DNA from: Burkholderiales bacterium
Lineage (GTDB): Bacteria; Pseudomonadota; Gammaproteobacteria; Burkholderiales; Thiobacillaceae
Direction: 5' to 3'
NCBI GenBank assembly: GCA_005793645.1
Contig: SXRG01000020.1
Span: 1-17,878, forward strand
DNA: 17,878 nt
The translations under genes and the position numbers were made by a program. This document shows, one piece after another, positions 7,245 through 13,873 of the stretch. Each line of letters begins with the position of its first letter. The stretch's first letter is position 1. Below the pieces are notes generated by a model, which made no database searches, was not told the origin of the DNA, and saw only the letters and a program-made list of their open reading frames with translations.

Positions 7245-8576
7245 TCAGATCTGTTCGGGTTCGAGGACACCCACGGCGAGCCTGAGTTCGGTACGGGTGA
7301 CGGCGAGGTCATAACGAGCGGCGACCAGATCGGCGCGCGCCTTGTCCAATTGGGCTTGTGCGGAGAGTAGCTCGATGAGCGGGGCGACCCCGTTTTCATA
7401 GCGCATCTTGACCAAGCGACGGGCCTCCTCTGCCTGTTCGACAGACAGTTGGCGAACGGCAGCGCGTTCTTCGGCCTCCAGGGCTTTGCGCCGTGCATCA
7501 GTGGTTTGGAAGCCGATGCCATCTTCGGTTTGGCGCAGTTTGGCGGCCAGTTCGTTACGCCGGGCCTCGGCGCGGTCGATGCCGGCCTGCAGGGTGCCGC
7601 CATCGAAGGCGTTCCAAGATAGGACGCCGGCCATCATGTAGGCATTACTATTAAAGCCGAGCGTGCGGTCGTTCCATTCCTGACGCAGCGAGACATTGAA
7701 TTGGGGGCTTTTCCCGGCACGGGCGGCCTCAACTGCAGCGCGGGCTGCATCCACCTGTTCACGCAGGGCCCGCAGGCCCGGGTGGGTTTCGGCAGCCTGC
7801 TTGCGCAGGGCCGCATCGTCCCCGGGCATCAGGGCCGGGGAGACGGGATCGGCGACATTCAGCGGGGTGCTGAGTGGCCGACCCATGAGCAGTTTGAGCT
7901 GATCGAGCGCGGTGGATTCGGCATTGCGTGCCTCGATTAGTTTGATGCGCATGTCTTCCAGGTTGACGCGGGCGGAGAGGATGTCGCTCTTGACGGCCAT
8001 GCCCTGTTTGTGGAGTTTTTCAGTGATGCGGACAGATTCCTCGGCAGCGGCCTGGCCTTCGCTAGCGACCTTGATGTAGGCACGGGCAGTATGTACGCCC
8101 TGATAGGCCATCAACACTTGTTTGACGAGTTTCTGGCGAGCCACGCGATCTCCGGATTGGGCCGCACGGGTGTAGGCTTGCGCTTGATGCACATAACTCT
8201 CGACCTGCCCCCCGTTGTAAACCGGGATCAGGAGTTCGATGCGGCTATTGAAGTTGTTTACGGCTGGGGCATTGTTCAAAAAAGAGGGGGCCATGTCGTC
8301 GGCTACGACACGCCGTTGAGTCAATTTGGTACCAAATACATTAAGGGCGTCATTGGTTCGCGAGGCGGTCAATGACAGGTTGAGGCGCGGCATCCGGTTG
8401 CCCTTGGCCTCGCGCACGGCGGCCTCGGCCTGTTCGATCTGGGCGCGGCTGATGGCCATGTCCGGATTCTGGCTTAGGGCGGCCTCGGTGCATTGCTTGA
8501 AATTGAGCGTTTCGGCACCGGCCTGTCCAAGAGGCCAGGCTGCAAGGAGAAGGATGGTCGGCCACATGTTGCGCAT
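7245..8576 (-). CDS. TolC-family outer-membrane efflux channel
   Basis: Outer-membrane exit duct for the tripartite pump. The start is set at ATG 8576 (MRNMWPTILLLAAWP) because GGAG lies 5 bases upstream. A TTG further upstream at 8591 would overlap that ribosome-binding site. The product is 443 residues. A signal peptide (cleavage probably after GQAGA) precedes ETLNFKQCTEAALSQNPD, the typical TolC/OEP opening. Two OEP repeats follow, rich in long alpha-helical segments. YNGGQVESYVHQAQ and WNAFDGGTLQAGIDRA mark the beta-barrel strand junctions of each repeat. It is the first structural gene of the operon and follows a strong promoter after the regulator gene. Confidence 0.93.
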   Translation of the reverse strand: MRNMWPTILLLAAWPLGQAGAETLNFKQCTEAALSQNPDMAISRAQIEQAEAAVREAKGNRMPRLNLSLTASRTNDALNVFGTKLTQRRVVADDMAPSFLNNAPAVNNFNSRIELLIPVYNGGQVESYVHQAQAYTRAAQSGDRVARQKLVKQVLMAYQGVHTARAYIKVASEGQAAAEESVRITEKLHKQGMAVKSDILSARVNLEDMRIKLIEARNAESTALDQLKLLMGRPLSTPLNVADPVSPALMPGDDAALRKQAAETHPGLRALREQVDAARAAVEAARAGKSPQFNVSLRQEWNDRTLGFNSNAYMMAGVLSWNAFDGGTLQAGIDRAEARRNELAAKLRQTEDGIGFQTTDARRKALEAEERAAVRQLSVEQAEEARRLVKMRYENGVAPLIELLSAQAQLDKARADLVAARYDLAVTRTELRLAVGVLEPEQI

Positions 8577-8647
8577 AATGTCTCCAGACAAATATGGGCT
8601 ATAGGGCCCGTGCGAGGCACCTCCCCGGTCAAAGGATGGGGGAGTAT

Positions 8648-8660
8648 ATTAGAGATTAAT
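8648..8660. promoter_or_regulatory. Candidate operator dyad ATTA-N5-TAAT downstream of the tolC -10 box
   Basis: ATTAGAGATTAAT is an inverted repeat covering the predicted transcription start of the tolC operon and the edge of its -10 hexamer. AT-rich dyads at such positions are usual for ArsR-family repressors. No matching copy was found before arsR, so this remains a candidate. Confidence 0.35.
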
Positions 8661-8687
8661 TATAGCAAAATAAGAGGGGCTTATGAA
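8659..8687 (-). promoter_or_regulatory. Strong sigma-70 promoter for tolC-adaptor-pump-DUF2892
   Basis: On the minus strand TTCATA (8682-8687, 4 of 6 to consensus) is separated by 17 bases from a perfect TATAAT (8659-8664), with the extended -10 element TGC just before it. Transcription should begin near 8652, leaving a leader of about 75 bases before the tolC ATG. It lies in the 157-base gap between arsR and tolC. Confidence 0.7.
8670..8684. promoter_or_regulatory. Candidate operator dyad ATAAG-N5-CTTAT between the -35 and -10 boxes
   Basis: ATAAGAGGGGCTTAT is a perfect 5-bp inverted repeat located in the spacer of the tolC promoter and touching its -35 box. A repressor bound here would block RNA polymerase. 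The likely ligand is the adjacent ArsR-family protein, by position only. Confidence 0.35.
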
Positions 8688-8733
8688 GCTCTGTGGCGTA
8701 GTTTATAGCTTGGGCGTATGCGTTTGGCAAACC

Positions 8734-9051
8734 CTATTTGGCAAATCCACAGAATACATCTCGCATCATGCTGATGAGGCTCAGGGTGCGGCCGTCGCTG
8801 ATGCGGTAGAAGACGCGGTTGGCATCCTTGCGGGTGCGTAGGACACCCTTGTCGCGCAGGATGGCCAGATGCTGGGAGATGTTGCTCTGCGAGGTGCCGA
8901 CATTGTCGACGATTTCCTGAACGCTGATCTCCTTGTTGCCCAAGATGCAAAGGATTTTAAGGCGCAATGGGTGCGACATGGCCTTCATGGCGCGCGAGGC
9001 TTGCTCAATGTGCTCGTCGGTGTCGATGATCTGACCTTGTTGTTTGTCCAT
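8734..9051 (-). CDS. ArsR-family winged-helix repressor, SqrR/BigR/YgaV-like (probable persulfide sensor)
   Basis: A 105-residue DNA-binding repressor. The start at ATG 9051 is supported by AGAGGA about 8 bases upstream; a longer open frame to 9339 has no ribosome-binding site and overlaps gpmI. AMKAMSHPLRLKILCIL (22-38) is the typical ArsR helix, and the recognition helix is SQSNISQHLAILRDKG (54-69). The metal motif ELCVCD of arsenic and cadmium sensors is absent. Instead there are exactly two cysteines, C35 and C101 (DVFCGFAK), 66 residues apart. This is the same separation as the redox pair of SqrR (C41/C107), which forms a tetrasulfide bridge in response to sulfane sulfur, and E. coli YgaV has cysteines in the same sequence contexts. 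Family membership is secure; the sensing function is inferred. Confidence 0.9.
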   Translation of the reverse strand: MDKQQGQIIDTDEHIEQASRAMKAMSHPLRLKILCILGNKEISVQEIVDNVGTSQSNISQHLAILRDKGVLRTRKDANRVFYRISDGRTLSLISMMRDVFCGFAK

Positions 9052-9083
9052 GCGAATTTCCTCTAAGATTCCTGTAAGATCGC

Positions 9084-9097
9084 TACATTCTGATGTA
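9084..9097. promoter_or_regulatory. Candidate ArsR operator TACAT-N4-ATGTA upstream of arsR
   Basis: TACATTCTGATGTA is a perfect 5-bp inverted repeat centred about 40 bases upstream of the arsR start codon, in the divergent arsR-gpmI intergenic region. Its size and position are typical of an autoregulatory site for an ArsR-family dimer. No good -10/-35 pair could be fixed beside it. Confidence 0.45.
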
Positions 9098-9143
9098 ACC
9101 ATACGGCAATATCCCTTTACCGGCAAGCGGGGCGCAAATCGCT

Positions 9144-9149
9144 TAAAAT
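9144..9149 (+). promoter_or_regulatory. Possible gpmI -10 box
   Basis: TAAAAT matches the -10 consensus in 5 of 6 positions, about 47 bases before the chosen gpmI ATG. No clear -35 is present at 16-18 bases. The box overlaps the alternative upstream ATG at 9148, which speaks against that ATG being used. Confidence 0.25.
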
Positions 9150-9170
9150 GGAGGGCAGTTTTAGATACCC

Positions 9171-9185
9171 GCCTCATAGAGAGGC
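9171..9185 (+). promoter_or_regulatory. Leader hairpin enclosing the gpmI ribosome-binding site
   Basis: GCCTC-ATAGA-GAGGC forms a perfect 5-bp stem with a 5-base loop. The only purine-rich ribosome-binding sequence before the gpmI ATG (AGAGG, 9180-9184) lies in the loop end and 3' arm, so folding would partly mask it. Confidence 0.3.
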
Positions 9186-9195
9186 TAAAGATGAC

Positions 9196-10761
9196 ATGGC
9201 ACCTTCCGTAACCCCTGTACTTTTGATCATCCTGGATGGCTTCGGGATTAGCGACAACCCCGAGTTCAACGCCGTTGATGCCGCTCACAAGCCCCATTTT
9301 GATCACTATTGGAAGAATTGCCCACACACGCTGATCCATGCATCAGAGGCCGCTGTGGGGCTGCCGCGTGGTCAGATGGGTAACTCCGAGGTGGGGCATC
9401 TCAATATTGGTGCCGGGCGTGTGGTGTACCAGGATTACAGCCGCATTGAACTGTCCATTCGCGCCGGATATTTCTTCCACAACCATGTGCTGGAAAATGC
9501 CTTGAACGACCTCAGGGCCAGCGGTGCTGCGTTACACATCATGGGCCTCTTGTCCGATGGCGGCGTGCATAGCGATGAAGGTCATATCCATGCCATGGCC
9601 TTGATGGCGGCGCGCCAAGGGGTGACCAAGGTTTATGTTCACGCCTTCCTGGATGGAAGGGATACACCACCCAAGAGCGCCGAGGGTTATTTGCGATCCA
9701 TGCAGGAGCGTCTCGATGGGCTTGGCGTGGGGCGCATTGTTAGTCTGTGCGGTCGCTATTACGCCATGGATCGGGACAAGCGCTGGGCGCGGGTTGAGAA
9801 GGCCTACGATCTCTTGGCGCAGGGTCGCGCCGAGTTCCAGGCTGAAACTGCTGAGGCGGGTCTGGCGGCGGCCTACGCGCGTGGTGAAACAGATGAGTTT
9901 GTCAAGACCACAGCCATTTGCCCGTCGGGGGAGAAGCCTGTGCGCATGGAAGATGGCGATGCCGTGATTTTTATGAATTTCCGCGCAGATCGGGCGCGCG
10001 AGATTACGCGTGCCTTCACCGAGGTGGCGTTCGACGGGTTCACCCGCGAACGGGTGCCTAAACTGTCGCACTACTGCACGCTCACTCAGTATCAGGTGAA
10101 CTTCAATGTGGAGGTTGTGTTTCCGCCGACCAAGGTACGCAATGGGTTTGGTGAATATGTCTCTCGACTGGGGCTGCATCAACTGCGCATTGCCGAGACC
10201 GAGAAATACGCTCATGTCACCTATTTCTTTAATGGGGGTGAGGAGACCGTGTATTCGGGCGAAGATCGGATTTTGGTGAAGTCACCGGATGTGGCGACTT
10301 ACGACCTGCAGCCCGAGATGAACGCGAGCGAGTTGACAGATAAATTGGTGGCGGCTATCGAGAGCCGCCAATATCAGGCCATTATCTGCAACTACGCTAA
10401 TGCCGATATGGTGGGCCACTCCGGGGATTTTGAGGCTGCCAAAAAGGCGGTTGAGGCAGTGGATATCGCGCTGGGGCGCGCCGTTGAGGCCATGCGTAAT
10501 AATGGCGGCGAGACGCTGATCATTGCCGATCACGGGAATGCTGAGCAGATGATGGATCCGGCAACGGGGCAACCGCATACGGCACACACCATCAATCTGG
10601 TGCCCTTTGTTTATATCGGTCGCCCGGCTACGGTGGGCGATACGGGGGCGCTTGAGGATGTGGCACCGACCTTGCTGCACCTGATGGGCCTCACGCAACC
10701 GGCCGAGATGGGCGGGCATTCCTTGATTCACTTTGATAAACCACAGCCGGGCGCGTGCTGA
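9196..10761 (+). CDS. gpmI: 2,3-bisphosphoglycerate-independent phosphoglycerate mutase
   Basis: Interconverts 3- and 2-phosphoglycerate in glycolysis and gluconeogenesis, using two manganese ions. The start is placed at ATG 9196 (MAPSVTPVLLIILDGFG), giving 521 residues against a usual 505-515. An in-frame ATG at 9148 adds 16 atypical residues and lacks a ribosome-binding site. Metal ligand D14 lies in ILDGFG and the phosphoserine nucleophile S64 in GNSEVGHLNIGAGR. Further metal and substrate motifs are LSDGGVHSDEGH, FLDGRDTPP, NYANADMVGHSGDF and ADHGNAEQM. All catalytic motifs are intact. It is divergent from arsR and directly abuts envC, the gpmM-envC arrangement of E. coli. Confidence 0.97.
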   Translation: MAPSVTPVLLIILDGFGISDNPEFNAVDAAHKPHFDHYWKNCPHTLIHASEAAVGLPRGQMGNSEVGHLNIGAGRVVYQDYSRIELSIRAGYFFHNHVLENALNDLRASGAALHIMGLLSDGGVHSDEGHIHAMALMAARQGVTKVYVHAFLDGRDTPPKSAEGYLRSMQERLDGLGVGRIVSLCGRYYAMDRDKRWARVEKAYDLLAQGRAEFQAETAEAGLAAAYARGETDEFVKTTAICPSGEKPVRMEDGDAVIFMNFRADRAREITRAFTEVAFDGFTRERVPKLSHYCTLTQYQVNFNVEVVFPPTKVRNGFGEYVSRLGLHQLRIAETEKYAHVTYFFNGGEETVYSGEDRILVKSPDVATYDLQPEMNASELTDKLVAAIESRQYQAIICNYANADMVGHSGDFEAAKKAVEAVDIALGRAVEAMRNNGGETLIIADHGNAEQMMDPATGQPHTAHTINLVPFVYIGRPATVGDTGALEDVAPTLLHLMGLTQPAEMGGHSLIHFDKPQPGAC

Positions 10762-12012
10762 GTGCGTTGGTACGCCCTGATTGGTCTGCTGTGTTGGGCG
10801 CAACTGGTCGGATTGGCCGGTGCGGCCACGGAGAAGCTAACTGACAGGGCCGGCGAGAAGCGCCAGGAACTGAATGCGCTGCGTGATCGTATTGAGCAAT
10901 TGCGTCGTGAGGTTGAGCAGGCGACGACGGATCGCAATGAGGCGGCCGATGCCTTACGCGATTCCGAGCGCAATATTTCCAATGTGCAGCGCAGCTTGCG
11001 TGATCTGGATTTTCAGGTGGTGGCACAGGGTCGCGAGCTTAATCGGCTTGATGTGCGCATCCGTCTCGTCAAGGCTCAGGTTGAAGAGCAACAGGAGCGT
11101 TTGGCCCTGTTGGTGCGCCAACGCTATGAGCGCGGGGGAAGTGATGCCGCCCGGCTGGCGCTGAACGGCGAAAACCCGGCGGCGGTGGCCCGACAATTGG
11201 GCTATGCGGGTTATGTGGCGCGTGCGCGTGCGGACTTGATTCGCGTCCATGGCCAGACTCTGCATCAGCTGGCAGCGCTGGAGGACAAGGTCAACGAGAG
11301 CAAGAAACACCTGGCCACGCTGCGTTCCGGACAGATGGACGAGAAGAAAAAGCTCGAAACGGAACGCCAGACGCGGCAGTCGATGCTGGCGCGTCTGTCT
11401 GAACAGATTCGCGCGCAAAAGAAGGAGATCGGTACCCTGGTGCGTGATGAGCAGCGCTTAACCCGCCTAGTTCAGCAGTTGATCAAGTTGCGTGCACGCA
11501 GCGCAGCGGCGCAGCCTGGAAAACCTTCAGCAGGCAAGTCGTCTTCAGGGCAGATAGTCGGGTCGGTGGCCGATGCGCGCTTGGCTAACTTGGGTTTTAC
11601 CCTTTTGCGAGGTCGTTTGGCTCTGCCGCTGTCAGGCGAGATCGTGGCCCGGTTTGGCAGCGCACGCGAGGGAGGAGGCCCGGCCTGGAAGGGGTTGTTC
11701 ATTCAGTCGGCTGCAGGGCAAGCCGTGCATGCGGTGGCGACAGGTCGAGTGGTTTTTGCGGACTGGTTGCGCGGCTTTGGTAACCTGATCATTTTGGACC
11801 ATGGCGAAGATTACCTGAGCCTGTACAGCAATAACGAAAGTCTGTATAAACAACCGGGTGAGGCCGTGCGGGCGGGCGATGTGATTGCCAGCGTAGGTAA
11901 CACCGGTGGGCATGAACGACCGGGCCTCTATTTTGAATTGCGCCATCAGAGCAGACCATTTGATCCCCTGAGTTGGGTGGGTGGATCGGTGGCCAAATCT
12001 GGGGGCCGTTAA
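10762..12012 (+). CDS. envC: Murein hydrolase activator EnvC
   Basis: Periplasmic protein that activates cell-wall amidases during division, acting with FtsEX. It starts at a GTG that immediately follows the gpmI stop codon, so translation is probably coupled. The 416-residue product has a signal peptide (ending near GLAGA), a long coiled coil of about residues 25-250 rich in Glu, Arg and Gln, and a C-terminal LytM (M23-like) domain from about residue 300. In that domain the zinc ligands are not present: the HxxxD site reads AWKGLFIQ and the HxH site reads LYFELRHQ. This matches EnvC, whose LytM domain is non-catalytic. The next gene is ctpA. Confidence 0.93.
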   Translation: MRWYALIGLLCWAQLVGLAGAATEKLTDRAGEKRQELNALRDRIEQLRREVEQATTDRNEAADALRDSERNISNVQRSLRDLDFQVVAQGRELNRLDVRIRLVKAQVEEQQERLALLVRQRYERGGSDAARLALNGENPAAVARQLGYAGYVARARADLIRVHGQTLHQLAALEDKVNESKKHLATLRSGQMDEKKKLETERQTRQSMLARLSEQIRAQKKEIGTLVRDEQRLTRLVQQLIKLRARSAAAQPGKPSAGKSSSGQIVGSVADARLANLGFTLLRGRLALPLSGEIVARFGSAREGGGPAWKGLFIQSAAGQAVHAVATGRVVFADWLRGFGNLIILDHGEDYLSLYSNNESLYKQPGEAVRAGDVIASVGNTGGHERPGLYFELRHQSRPFDPLSWVGGSVAKSGGR

Positions 12013-12039
12013 TCTGTAAGTGCGGGCTATCAAGGGGCC

Positions 12040-13452
12040 ATGGGTATGTCGGGTAAATTGAAATCGTTGGGACTCGTCTTGGTCGGCGTGCTCGCAGGTG
12101 GTGCGGTCGCCCTGAATTATCCGGCCCAGGCGATACGCGGACAGGATCCGTTGCCCATTGAGGACTTGCGTGCCTTTACCGAGATCTTTGGTCGTATCAA
12201 GAACGACTATGTCGAGCCGGTTGAGGACAAGAAGCTCATCACCGAGGCCATCAACGGTATGTTATCGGGCCTTGATCCGCACTCTGCGTATTTGGATGCC
12301 GAGGCCTACAAGGGTATGCAGATTGATACCCAAGGCGAATTTGGCGGCCTTGGCATTGAGGTCGGCATGGAAGACGGCTTTATCAAGGTTGTGTCCCCGA
12401 TTGAAGATACGCCCGCCTATCGGGTCGGCATCAAGTCGGGTGACCTTATCATCAAGCTCGACGATACGCCGGTAAAGGGGATGTCCCTCAACGATGCGGT
12501 CAAGCGTATGCGTGGCAAGGTGGGGTCTGACATCGTCCTGACGGTGTTACGCAAAGGTCAAAGCAAGCCGCTGGTGATGACCATCACCCGAGCTGTAATC
12601 AAGATCAAGAGCGTTAAGCATAAGCTGCCTGAGCCCGGTTTTGGTTATGTGCGCATCACCCAGTTCCAGGAGCGTACGGGCGAAAACCTGGTCGCGGCCT
12701 TGAAGGACCTTGAGGCACAGAACAAAGCGCCGTTGAAGGGCCTGGTGCTGGATCTGCGCAATGATCCGGGTGGCCTGCTCAATGCCGCTGTGGGCGTGGC
12801 CGGGGCTTTCCTTAAGCCGAAGGATCTGGTGGTCTATACCGACGGGCGAACCGAGGACGCCAAGATGCGCCTAGTTAATGCTCGTGAAGATTACTTGCGT
12901 TCTGGGGAGTCGGATTACCTGAAGACGCTCCCGGCTTGGGCGCGCACCTTGCCTATCGTGGTGCTGGTCAATGGGGGCTCTGCATCGGCTTCTGAAATCG
13001 TGGCGGGGGCCTTGCAGGATCACAAGCGCGCCGTGATCATGGGCACCCAGACCTTTGGTAAGGGCTCGGTGCAAACGGTCTTGCCCCTGAATAATGGGAC
13101 AGCAATCAAGTTGACGACTTCGCGTTACTACACCCCGAATGGCCGTTCTATCCAGGCCAAGGGGATCGAGCCGGATATCGTGGTCGAAGAGGGCAAGATC
13201 AGTAGCGAGACGAACGGTCGGAGCGAAGTGCGCGAGGCCGATCTTGAGCATCATCTGGCGGGCGAGGGTAAACCGGCTGGCAAGCCGGCAAAGCCCAAAG
13301 CGACAGATAAACCAACAGATAAATCGGTGGATAAACCGGCTCCGGATGAGGCGAGCATGGCACGGCCTGAAGACACGATGGCCTCGACCAAGGACTTGCA
13401 GTTCGTTCAGGCAATCACCCTGCTCAAGGGCCTGAGCCTTTTGCGCCCGTGA
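12040..13452 (+). CDS. ctpA: Carboxyl-terminal processing protease (S41 family) with PDZ domain
   Basis: Periplasmic serine protease with a Ser-Lys dyad. The product has 470 residues. An N-terminal signal or anchor covers about 8-31 (SLGLVLVGVLAGGAVALN). The PDZ domain lies at about 95-180, including GGLGIEVGMEDGFIKV. The S41 catalytic domain has LDLRNDPGGLL, then the nucleophile S316 in NGGSASASEIVAG and K341 in TFGKGSVQ, 25 residues apart as in Prc. The C-terminal 75 residues are rich in Lys and Pro. ATG 12040 is only 2 bases from the AAGGGG ribosome-binding site; a second ATG at 12046 has better spacing (8), so either may be used. It lies 27 bases after envC, the usual gammaproteobacterial neighbour. 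Confidence 0.95.
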   Translation: MGMSGKLKSLGLVLVGVLAGGAVALNYPAQAIRGQDPLPIEDLRAFTEIFGRIKNDYVEPVEDKKLITEAINGMLSGLDPHSAYLDAEAYKGMQIDTQGEFGGLGIEVGMEDGFIKVVSPIEDTPAYRVGIKSGDLIIKLDDTPVKGMSLNDAVKRMRGKVGSDIVLTVLRKGQSKPLVMTITRAVIKIKSVKHKLPEPGFGYVRITQFQERTGENLVAALKDLEAQNKAPLKGLVLDLRNDPGGLLNAAVGVAGAFLKPKDLVVYTDGRTEDAKMRLVNAREDYLRSGESDYLKTLPAWARTLPIVVLVNGGSASASEIVAGALQDHKRAVIMGTQTFGKGSVQTVLPLNNGTAIKLTTSRYYTPNGRSIQAKGIEPDIVVEEGKISSETNGRSEVREADLEHHLAGEGKPAGKPAKPKATDKPTDKSVDKPAPDEASMARPEDTMASTKDLQFVQAITLLKGLSLLRP

Positions 13453-13474
13453 GCCCATTCTGACCGGTGATGCG

Positions 13475-13873
13475 ATGCCGACCCCCTGCTATATCCAGAA
13501 ACGCCGCGAGATTATTTTCCATGCCACACCTCCTGACCAGGTCGAGCGGGCCTTGCCCTTGCTGGAAGGTCTGCCCCACCTGACGGCTCGTGTGTGTGGT
13601 CCTCTGGGTATTGAGGTGCGATACTGCATACAGGAATACACGCTACAAGCCCTGGAGGCCGGTTTGGTGGCGCAAGGTTTTCATCTTGGCACCTCGCTGT
13701 TGCTAAAGCTCAAGCGCGCCCTCATTTACTACGTCGAGCGTGTTCAGCGGGAAAGCTTGCGCGTACCTGATGCGCAGACCAAGAATTATCAAGCCCATGT
13801 TGAGGGCTGGGGCAAGCGACCACACGGCGACCACGACGACACGCCCAAAGATGAGTGGCGACAATACCGATAG
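13475..13873 (+). CDS. Conserved-looking hypothetical protein, possibly a ferredoxin-like (HMA-like) fold
   Basis: I do not recognise this 132-residue protein with certainty. The N-terminal 75 residues look like beta-alpha-beta-beta-alpha: a strand REIIFHA, a helix QVERALPLLEGL, strands around TARVCGPLGIEVRYCI, and a helix TLQALEAGLVAQGF. This is the layout of heavy-metal-associated domains, but the CxxC metal motif is absent. A basic helix follows (LLLKLKRALIYYVERVQRE). The tail is rich in His and Asp (HGDHDDTPKDEWRQYR). There is no signal peptide or membrane segment. The ATG at 13475 has GGTGA upstream. It lies 22 bases after ctpA and overlaps the MoeB/ThiF gene by 23 bases, so the two are translationally coupled and may work together. 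Function unknown. Confidence 0.75.
   Translation: MPTPCYIQKRREIIFHATPPDQVERALPLLEGLPHLTARVCGPLGIEVRYCIQEYTLQALEAGLVAQGFHLGTSLLLKLKRALIYYVERVQRESLRVPDAQTKNYQAHVEGWGKRPHGDHDDTPKDEWRQYR

Noticed and set aside
7232..7603. Upstream extension of the adaptor frame into tolC
   Set aside because: The extension is an alternative frame of tolC, and the lipoprotein signal at MMHRPVHAY with a good ribosome-binding site fixes the start at 7231.
8577..8591. TTG start for tolC at 8591
   Set aside because: The ribosome-binding site GGAG lies inside this extension and is correctly spaced for ATG 8576.
9148..9195. Earlier gpmI start at ATG 9148
   Set aside because: No ribosome-binding site, overlaps a -10-like box, and adds residues outside the conserved family N-terminus.
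9052..9339. Longer arsR start in frame at 9339
   Set aside because: It would run through the divergent promoter region and the gpmI start; residues before MDKQQG do not look like an ArsR protein, and AGAGGA sits before 9051.
9532..10215. Minus-strand open frame of 227 codons inside gpmI
   Set aside because: Entirely antisense to the intact catalytic core of gpmI and without recognisable protein features.
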